A stretch of 64,000 bases of DNA from Impatiens glandulifera (taxonomy: Eukaryota > Streptophyta > Magnoliopsida > Ericales > Balsaminaceae), in the NCBI RefSeq assembly GCF_907164915.1, contig NC_061869.1:11395721-11459720 (forward strand), read 5' to 3'. Positions 56,467 to 64,000 of this stretch are shown here, piece by piece. The notes beneath the pieces are model-generated. The model saw nothing but the letters and a program-made list of their open reading frames with translations. It searched no databases and had not been told where the DNA came from. Numbering within the stretch: position 1 is the stretch's first letter; each line of letters begins with the position of its first letter. The translations under genes and the position numbers were made by a program.

Positions 56467-57860
56467 TCATCTCAATACTCTAATCAAATCAAGTAGAAAG
56501 GGGAGGCCATCGGGAAACATAGATAATATCATAGCCATTTGATTCTTCATCTGATCAATTTCTTTCCTCATTTTGGCCACGCTGAGCCTCATAGTTTTGT
56601 CTCTCAATCTCAATCTCTTCACGTGACAATTGTCTCTAAGCCTCACACTCCTCTCGCTAGGGGTGTTCAACCGGCCGGTTAGCTGGTTAACCAGTTAAAC
56701 GGTTCCGGTTATTACCGGTTTTGGCTTTTATTTTACAAATCGGTTAACCGGCCGTTAATGGTATCGGTTTTACCGGTTCTGGTTCTACCGGTTTTGGTCG
56801 GTTCTGGCCGGTTAACCGGGTTTAACCAGGAACCGATAATTCAATTTTTTAAAATTAAGTAATAAATTTATACAATATATTTTTTTAAATTATTGTTTGC
56901 ACTTTCCTATTATACTATTCTCCATTTTTTTTACTCTATTATAATATATTATATTATTATTATAATATAATATAAATATATTATATTATTATTATAATAT
57001 AATATAAATATATTATATTATAATAATATATTTTATTGATATATTTAGGAATATGTTATAAATATAATTTGATTGTAACAATATAATATATTTTATAGTT
57101 ATTCTGTTAGGTTTTTATATGTTCCTTGAGAAAATTCAAATTCATTATGACGATTAGTCTTTAACCAACCACGTATAAGCGAATATTATAGAATCCCCTT
57201 CTCAACCGATAGAACGGGAAGTAAAATCGGTAAATTATAATTTATAATTTTGATTTTATGTGTTTCGGTATTGAATGTGTTGAAGAGAAAGTTAAAATAT
57301 AAAGTGAAGGTTGAATTTTGAAGACATCAAATTTTAATTTTCTTAACTATTTTAATTTTGTTAATTTATAATTCCTAAAAACAATTTTACATATTTTAAT
57401 GAAATTATTTCAATTTGTTTTTAATTTATTTTTGTAAAATTTTATATAGATTATAATGTTTTTTAAAAATTATTTTATAAAAATTATTTATAAAATAACT
57501 AATAAAAATTATAAAATATAAAAATATATAATTACATTATTACCGGTTTACCGGTTAAACCGTTAGAAAAGTAAGAAAACCGAAAACCGAACCGTTTAAC
57601 CGGTAAAAAACCGATTAACCGGAACCGCTAGAACCGGTTAACCAATAAACCGTTAAAATGAAACTGGTTAACTATCGGTTCAGTTGGGTTACCGGTTTTC
57701 CAATTTTTTTGCACAGCCCTACCTCTCGCATCTGTATCATCTTTGCTTCACGCTCCTTTCGGAGCTTTTGCATCTACAATTCACGGTTCTCTCGCATTTT
57801 CCGCATTTTCTCCTGTAGAGCCCGGTCATCATCACGTAATTTATGAGTGTCTGATTTAAA
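56467..57860 (-). pseudogene. TNP1-like coiled-coil fragment interrupted by a hAT element
   Basis: On the minus strand 57860-57730 reads SDTHKLRDDDRALQEKMRK, then MRENREL, a stop, MQKLRKEREAKMIQMRE. On the other side of the insertion, from 56657, the same frame continues EECEA, a stop, RQLSREEIEIERQNYEAQRG. It is a long Glu/Arg/Gln coiled coil like the C-terminal part of CACTA TNP1 proteins. Homology is only to this compositional pattern, so the identity leans on the flanking subterminal-like repeats. At least two TAG stops and a TAA are present besides the insertion. Confidence 0.6.
56658..57721. mobile_element. hAT-type non-autonomous element, 1.06 kb
   Basis: Perfect 8-bp target duplication CCTCTCGC (56650-56657 and 57722-57729). 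Ends: TAGGGGTGTTCAACCGG and, minus strand, TAGGGCTGTGCAAAA. Subterminal regions on both sides are dense in ACCGGTT/AACCGG. The centre is AT-rich, without a transposase. Confidence 0.92.
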
Positions 57861-58104
57861 AGAGAGTTAATCTGTATATGACGAATTTTCGGATGTACAG
57901 TAGCAAATCAACAAAATAAATTTAAATGATTATAAGCATAATAAACCCAACTAAAATAAACTATTTAAACAAATAAATACATATTCACTTGGACATATAT
58001 AATTTGTTTTAATTTGGATATATAGAAAAACTAGTTTACTTCAAGAAAATTGTGAAAATGAAAAAAAAAACGGTTATGACCCTAATTTGATTTGAATTAT
58101 GATA

Positions 58105-58260
58105 ATTTAATGACTAATGTGGTAACATAATTTACATTTTAATGTTTTTGAAGGACCTTTTATCAATATTTTGGGATCTTGGCAAAAATATTTAATGACT
58201 AATGTGGTAACATAATTTACATTTTAATTTACATTTTAATGACTAATGTGGTAACAAGTT
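58105..58260. repeat. Short local tandem repeat
   Basis: 'aatgactaatgtggtaacat' + 'aatttacattttaat' occurs two and a half to three times, with an R1-matching piece between copies. Confidence 0.8.
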
Positions 58261-58720
58261 TTTTAAATGTTGGTCTTTTCGGATTTTACCGTGTTATTAT
58301 AAATTCATATAACTATCACTTTAAATATCAAAGCACTCATTTTATCCATTAAAATAATAAAATATTTTTTATTTTATTTTTATAAAATTTATAAACTTAA
58401 ATAAAAGACAATAATATTTCAACCAATTAAAATTTAAAAAACATACTTTTATATCAAACAAATTGTTTTTACACAAAACTATAGAAAAAAAAGCTCAAAT
58501 AACCAAAATGAAACAAACTAAAAAAGAATGAAGAAGTTGAGAACATAAAGGATTTTGAAAATCATTTAAATGAGAACACAAAAATTGTTCTCCAAGGGTA
58601 ATCTACACAATGCTAACAAAAGTATTTGTTTTGATTTCAATTTTTCTTCTATCACTCTTATAATTTAATTTAAGATCTCGATTTATTCTTTGTAGAGGAA
58701 CCAATCAAAATAAAATTAAT
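58130..58720. repeat. Duplicated locus block R1, copy 3
   Basis: Matches 1955-2000 and 2520-2960 in the same orientation and order ('aaatgttggtcttttcggat', 'gaacataaaggattttgaaa', 'ttttgatttc'). Confidence 0.85.
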
Positions 58721-58749
58721 AGCGATATAAAGCAATTATGCGACATGAA

Positions 58750-58815
58750 GCAAATGGACACTACATCGCCTAGAGCACATGTTGTAGTCAATGACAAATA
58801 TGTAAATGGATGAGT
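58750..58815 (-). pseudogene. Possible relic of a third NHL gene, C-terminal end
   Basis: 'gacactacatcgcctagagc' followed by a run ending 'agtcaatgacaaa' resembles 27374-27425 ('gacactgcatcgcgatagag', 'agtcaaagacaaa') and 6860-6900. In all three the position corresponds to the last codons of the NHL frame on the minus strand. The match is only about 50 bp, so chance cannot be excluded. Support comes from the R1 block directly to the left and 'cgacatgaagcaaatgga' shared with 26983. Confidence 0.4.
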
Positions 58816-58829
58816 TGACACATTATTAC

Positions 58830-59315
58830 CTATTGTGTTACTAGTTCATTATCTTAGGTTTTATTACAGAATTAATTAAATAAGTCTTCATGAAATCCCA
58901 ATGTTGTTTTTGGATACATAATTGTCAACATTGTTCATTTTATTCTTATATTGCTCATTAAACTTTAACAAATACATACTTTTGATACAGTCTTATTGTG
59001 TAACTAAGAGAATTTAATCTCAACGAAGTTAATACTATCACATAATTTTGTACTTATGCTTTTATCTTTGTGCTTAAACGATTTTTTTTATTAAATATAT
59101 CACTTTAAAAAAATGTACTATCACTTAATTTAAATTTTGAATGGCTTAAAAATAAATAATAAAAAGCATTTAAATAAAGTATTTTTATTTATTTAACTAT
59201 TCATTTTTCAATAATTTTATTTAAATTGTACACTTTAAAGCATGACACCTGAAAATAATAATAGTAATAAAAAAATTAACTTCAAATCGATCAGTCTGAT
59301 TTGAGGTGCAGTCAT
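58830..59315. other. Spacer, no gene seen
   Basis: Nothing recognised. Confidence 0.5.
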
Positions 59316-59318
59316 GGT

Positions 59319-59790
59319 CACTAGTAAAATAAACTCAATAACGACGGTAGGGGTCGTCAGTATTGGGATATACACCGTTACTATAAATAATTTGGGACGG
59401 CGAAAAAGCAGTTGTCAATCGTCAGCATTGCCCTTGTCGTTATTGCCCCAAAACACATATACGACCATTTTAGTACTGTCGTTATAAAGCCCTTTATGCC
59501 GATGGCTTTCGCCGTCGCCATAGAATACTCTATGTCGACCACTCTTACCTTTGCCATAGAAGACTTTATTACGACCCCTCTTACCGTCGCCATAGAGGAC
59601 TCTATGACGACAAGACCACTCTTACCGTCGTCATAGAAGACTCTATGACGACCACTCTTATCGTCGCCATAGAGGACTCTACGACGACCACTCTTACCGT
59701 CGTCATAGTGGACTTAATGATGACCACTTTTACCGTCACCATAAAATGTTCTATGACGACCACTTTTACACTATTAAGTAACCTATTTGT
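59319..59790. mobile_element. Left end of a fourth CACTA-like element with subterminal array
   Basis: Starts CACTAGTAAAATAAACTC, preceded by GGT. It continues into an array of about eight to ten units based on 'ccgtcgccatagaggactct' + 'atgacgaccactctta'. The same start CACTAGTAAAA occurs on CACTA-2. No matching right end (ACTAGTG followed by GGT) was found before 64000, so the element either extends past the window or is truncated. Short open frames on both strands here are repeat artefacts. Confidence 0.65.
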
Positions 59791-59799
59791 AGTGTCATT

Positions 59800-61030
59800 A
59801 TAAAATATTAAAACAAACTAGATAATATTATTAAAATATAAAATTAACATAAAATATTATAAAAAAAAATTAGTTTCAAAGTTTTAATAACCATTTTCAG
59901 TAATTATGTTACAATTATTTCCTTACTATAAAATGAAAATCGAAATTGCATTATAATTTTAACAAAATGACTAATTTCAAGTAAAGGAAGTGAGAAAATT
60001 TTCAGAGAAAATTCATCTGCTCCACTTCACACTTCAAATGAATCCTCCTTAAAGCACACAAACTAGATTTACTTCGTCCACCTGAACCAAAAACAAAAGA
60101 GAATTATGCACACATTTTACACAACTATTAGATCATTTTATTTGATCGATTCTGAACTACAAATATCAACTATATAATATTCCTTTTAACCATAATACAT
60201 ATCAAATCCTAATATCAGTATATCATTAATGATCATTCTGTTTTTTCAATTTTGAACCATAAAGATCAACTATATAATATTTATTTTAAAAATATTAATA
60301 CATAAATTATCTCAAATCTTAATAATATAGCATTCATGATCATTCTACTTAATCAATTCTGAACCATAAAGATCAACTATATTAAAAATACATCAATGGA
60401 GAGAAAAGTTATGTGAGAAAGCCTAAGCAAAGAGAGCAATAAACTATTGACTCCTAGAAAATCAATCATGTTCCTTCCATTTCGAGTCATTTGAGATTCC
60501 TATTATAACTTTGCTCTTATATCAATTGTTATGAAAATTACAATCTATAAATTACAAAAACAAAAGTCTTCAATATTTTTTCAAAAATCTCTATCTTTAT
60601 GAATTTGAAGTACCTATCAATAATAATAAAATAACTAATTGTAATCATCATAATAGTGAAAAAATCACTAAAATTTATATAACAAGTTAAAATCATAATA
60701 TTATTTTCACGCCAGACTCTTTACAAAAATTTAAATTATTTAAGACAATTCAAATCCAAGTGTTAATGACAACTTACACAAAATTTCGTACGCTTTGTCA
60801 TGTGGGTCAACAATTGTCTATCATATTTATTTCTAAATTATCAAATGAAAGATAAGATGATAAAAGTTTATACTTTAGATTTGATGAATTAATGAACAAC
60901 ACGCGAGAACTCTGAAAAAAATTTAACGAGATGAATACCTGAAATACTATTAAGTCATTAGGAAATAGAAATAATTAAAATCACTTATGAATGACAAAAC
61001 AATGTGGCGTGAACAAAGCAAATGAGCAAT
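59800..61030. other. Spacer, no gene seen
   Basis: AT-rich. 'gaaccataaagatcaactat' + 'ataatatt' style phrases recur at about 60160, 60255 and 60360, a weak tandem repeat of about 100 bp. No coding region recognised. Confidence 0.5.
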
Positions 61031-61032
61031 GT

Positions 61033-61400
61033 TTAATCAATAAAAATTTCCAGCGACAAAAATGATGATAAATACTGTGATCTCTTTTTTCCTTTTGGAA
61101 TAGGGGCGATAGCCAAACAACCCACCGTTTCATATATCTTTTTCTTATTAACTAAATTCAGATGAAAATTTTTACCCATTTCAAAGTATTTAATCTTTAT
61201 TCCATTCAAAGCAATAACCACTTGAATCTTGTAAGCTACCTCTTTAATAATTCTCATATTCCTTAATGTTAACCACTCATCAATTATACCTTGTTCATTT
61301 ATCTTTCTAATCCTACCAGAATAAACTTGCATCAAAATCATTGAATATTCAATAATATATCCTTGAACTTTTTGATTCAAGTATCCCCACTATACATAAT
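61033..61400 (-). pseudogene. Fragment of splicing factor 3B subunit 3 (SF3B3/SAP130)
   Basis: An open minus-strand stretch of about 120 codons matches one internal region of SF3b130. It reads GYLNQ... (family GFLDT...), LMQVYSGRIRKINEQGIIDEW (split here: LMQVYSGRIRKI, then NEQGIIDEW), IKEVAYKIQVVIALNG, IKYFEM and CLAIAPIPKGKKRSQYL. The family has QVVIALSGGEL.YFE and CLDIAPVPEG..RS.FLAVG. SF3B3 is a roughly 1200-residue beta-propeller protein of the U2 snRNP, so this is about a tenth of it, with many substitutions and no neighbouring exons found. It ends in a divergent tail at 61033. The comparison is from memory. It is a relic or a captured piece. Confidence 0.65.
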
Positions 61401-62465
61401 AAAGTTTGGCCTAAAGGCTAATTTCATGAACATAAATTGAAACATAATAAACAAAGATTAAAGTTAGAGACTTTTGAGAAGCTAAGGGACAAAATGAGAA
61501 TTTGGAGAGCACCAAAATAATATGAAATTCATAATTTATATAGTGAATGGAAGTTGGTTTATTAGTTAGTTATGTATTTTTATACTTACAAGTTAATTAT
61601 GTGGTGGATAACTTTATAAAAAAAATCAGATAATACTATTATTTGGTAATATTAGAAGTTTTTAGTCACTTTGGGGATCCAATATTTATTTATTTTTCTT
61701 AAACGACCAAATTAAACAAAAATGCAATGATTGACATAGAGAACTAAAAATCAACCATTATATTTGAAAAGGGTAAACAGAGAACTAACTTGTGATGATT
61801 GTTTGAGCTATATCTTCCCAATACTATATCTTTGAGTAACGATATTCAAGGAAATGTTTGATTGCCATGCCATTGATTCTACAAATGAAAAAAACATAGG
61901 CATGATAGAACAGGGAAATAAGTGGATTGTAGTACTATAGTTTTTCTCAAATAAAACCAAAACAAAATTGTTCAAGAAGATACTAAATTAAAGATGTGTT
62001 AAAAATGTAGGATCCATGTAATTTTAATAACCTAACTATTAGTGAACATTAGGTATGATAATAACTTTGATTGGGATTGGTTAAACTTTTAGGTCTTCCT
62101 CCCCAAGAGAAGAGAAGACTATAGACAATTTTGATACATTTATCAATGTTTTTAATTCATTTGTATTGAAATGGCCCACCCACTAACTAAGTAAACATTT
62201 TAAGAAAAATAAAAATTAATCAAGAGAGAAACAAACATGACAAGAATTAACATAAAATAAAGAGCGGAACAAGTACATGTACACTATTTCAACCTCACTT
62301 TTTATATTTCAACCTGCATTTATATGAAAGTGAATTAGTTAAATTTTCACTAAAGAAAAGGAATTTTATTATATTGTTTTAGACCATGATAGAAGTGTTA
62401 TAAATATGTTTAACTACAAAAACTATATATAAATATTTTATAATAAGCAACCCCATACTACAAAA
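61401..62465. other. Spacer, no gene seen
   Basis: AT-rich. Nothing recognised. Confidence 0.5.
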
Positions 62466-62469
62466 ATTA

Positions 62470-62540
62470 GTTAAGTTCTTCAAGATTTTACAGGAATTTG
62501 TGTTCTTATATGAATAATAATGACATTTTAATTAAGTTTT
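62470..62540 (+). pseudogene. Second partial copy of the auxilin-like exon end
   Basis: 'cttcaagattttacagg' + 'aatttgtgtt' and 'atgacattttaatt' match 63438-63500, where they are the end of the J-domain exon and the start of the next intron. Only about 60 bp are shared. Confidence 0.5.
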
Positions 62541-63097
62541 ATTAATTATTAAAAGTTATTCTAGTTCTTAATATAGAAACACAGTTATATGCCATAGAAA
62601 TCTTAAAATTGATGTTTCTTTTTGTCTAATTTTCATCTCAATCATTAATTCTAACTACATCATTGCCTAATGGTTTTCATCAATGACCATAACTACAAAA
62701 AGAAGACCCAAATCACCATGACTAGATTATTCATGCTAGAAATCTTGGGATTTTGAAAAATGGGATCAATGTCCGCCATTCAGAATTCTTATTTCTAGAA
62801 ATTCCATCAATTCGTCAAATTAAAACTATAAAACGAGAAGTAAGAATCACCAATTAAGAATCCCTCCAATTTTGAAAGGGTTTCCCTACGAGCAGTGTCC
62901 TAAGGATTCCTTGGACAGTTTCCTTAAAATAAACTAATTGTATTTGTTCCTTTTTAATCGAACCAACTAACATGTATCATCATGACTATTGAACATGTAA
63001 AGAAATTACCCAATGATCATGGAATTAGTATTACTAGTACTAGGGATGAGGTCATATAGAGTGTTTTTCATGAGATTTATGTTGAGAACGATGTGTT

Positions 63098-63475
63098 GTA
63101 ACAAAATGAAATACAGGATTTGGATCTAGATAATAAAATTCGGCAATGGTCAATGGGGAAAGAAAGAAATATTTGATCTCTATTGTCAACTCTACAATTT
63201 ATGAGAATTTAGTGAATATGTATTTTATTCGAATGTATGTTTATATTTCTTTGGAATGATGGTTTGAAATGTAAAAATATTAAGTGCTTTGGGGGAATAG
63301 TGGTTGGAAGTCAATAACTCTTATTGACATAATAGAAGGGAATGCTGTAAAATGAGCATATCAATGAGCTTTACTATATTTACATCCAAATAAGTTACAG
63401 CAGAAATATAGTGCTCTTCATCAAAAGTACATTGCAGAAAAAGTCTTCAAGATTTTACAGGTATTTGTGTTGTTA
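63098..63475 (+). pseudogene. Auxilin-like J-domain gene fragment
   Basis: Exon-like 63098-63203 reads QDLDLDNKIRQWSMGKERNI, a TGA, then SLLSTLQF, as in plant auxilin-like proteins ahead of the J domain. After an apparent intron of about 75 bp, exon-like 63280-63465 reads LWGNSGWKSITLIDIIEGNA, then VK, TGA, AYQ, TGA, ALLYLHPNKLQQKY and HQKYIAEKVFKILQ, followed by a GT donor. Auxilin J domains recruit Hsc70 to uncoat clathrin vesicles and need the HPD motif; here it is HPN. All three stops are TGA where Arg is expected, fitting CGA to TGA change at CpG. The gene body on either side is missing from view. Confidence 0.8.
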
Positions 63476-63479
63476 CATG

Positions 63480-64000
63480 TATTCATGACATTTTAATCAT
63501 TTTTGTCAAGAAACAGGAGCGAGAATGGTTGGAATCGGGGAGCCATAGCAAGGATTAATTGGAAGCATGTTTGAAGAATGATATCCATTTAGTCATCACA
63601 TCCCATTTCTACATCTAAAGAAAACTCTAGAAAAAAACTTTGACTTTGAACTAGATAATAGTCGGATCTCAGCTCAGAAATTATCAAATTATCTATAATC
63701 TAAAAAATATCAAAAATAAAACGCAATGACACGCACGAAAACTCAACAGAGACCTGATGACAATTCCTCGTCCACTATCTTATTGATGTTAATGAAGCGG
63801 TGGTAGTCATAGAACGCTGGCTTCAAGGAACAAATGATGAAACAAATATAGCCAGAACTAATTATGTTCAAATATTATATAAAATTAAGATTAAAAATAA
63901 TTAAATAAAAAAATGTTTTTTACTCTTTTCAAATTTGTAGATAATGTTATCCAAATTCTTCTACATATTTTTTTTTTCTTTGCTGATAAGATCAAAAAGA
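63480..64000. other. Spacer to window end, no gene seen
   Basis: 63515-63600 has a short GC-richer patch ('aaacaggagcgagaatggtt') that could be a further degenerate exon, not assignable. Confidence 0.4.

Larger units (their letters stand above)
55957..57900 (-). mobile_element. CACTA-like remnant 3
   Basis: 55957 onward reads TACTATTTTTTTCTTC, possibly a mutated CACTA end. 56010-56335 is a repeated 'taacgac..tt.att.accaatgtc' / 'ataccaatgtc'-type subterminal array. A minus-strand coiled-coil gene fragment follows that resembles TNP1 C termini. No right end or target duplication found, so the boundaries are provisional. Confidence 0.5.

Noticed and set aside
59381..59636. Overlapping frames on both strands (about 70-74 codons)
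   Set aside because: They read the CACTA subterminal repeat array; repeated peptide pattern follows the DNA unit.

Overview
The window looks like a repeat-rich, gene-poor stretch of a flowering-plant nuclear genome, probably a eudicot; I cannot name the genus. The evidence is very high A+T content with many (AT)n tracts, plant-type CACTA (En/Spm) elements with TNP1/TNP2-type genes, LTR retrotransposons primed by initiator tRNA-Met, an L1-type LINE, many short inverted-repeat elements, and NDR1/HIN1-like (NHL, LEA_2) genes. The only protein gene that looks intact is the NHL gene at 6846-7703 (minus strand). Everything else coding is transposon-derived or decayed.

Layout. 1-1762: a minisatellite whose monomers reverse orientation near 865. 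About 1.9-28 kb: a locus built from repeated blocks of shared non-coding sequence around NHL genes. The intact gene is at 6846-7703, a disrupted copy at 27192-28078, and a possible third relic near 58755. Two foldback elements (5745-6240, 24304-25373), several small inverted-repeat elements, a decayed DUF1985/Ulp1-type transposon-like region (about 9.6-12.9 kb), a 100-bp minisatellite (13.04-13.66 kb) and a 4.9-kb LINE (16796-21734, 18-bp target duplication) lie within it.

28.9-51.4 kb is a nest of transposons whose borders can be read from target-site duplications. A 5.6-kb CACTA element (28916-34532, TSD CTA) stands beside an inverted-repeat element. That element was split by a gag-only LTR retrotransposon (34721-37268, TSD CTATG) and by a 12.7-kb CACTA element (38008-50746, TSD AAT). 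The second CACTA itself holds a Sirevirus-like solo LTR (39722-40832), a Mutator-type MITE (41200-41916, TSD GATAATTTG) and a Ty3/gypsy chromovirus (44473-50037, TSD GAGAA). All transposase and polyprotein genes there carry stops or frameshifts.

51.4-64 kb: AT-rich spacer, a three-copy tandem repeat (52437-53265), a near-perfect palindrome of about 470 bp (54991-55460), a third CACTA remnant split by a hAT-type element (56658-57721, TSD CCTCTCGC), another copy of the locus repeat block, and the left end of a fourth CACTA-like element (59319). To the right of that end lie fragments of two ordinary cellular genes, splicing factor SF3B3 (minus strand) and an auxilin-type J-domain protein (plus strand). 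They may be captured sequences or simple relic pseudogenes.

Assignments rest on motif recognition by eye and hand alignment; boundaries marked 'about' are approximate.
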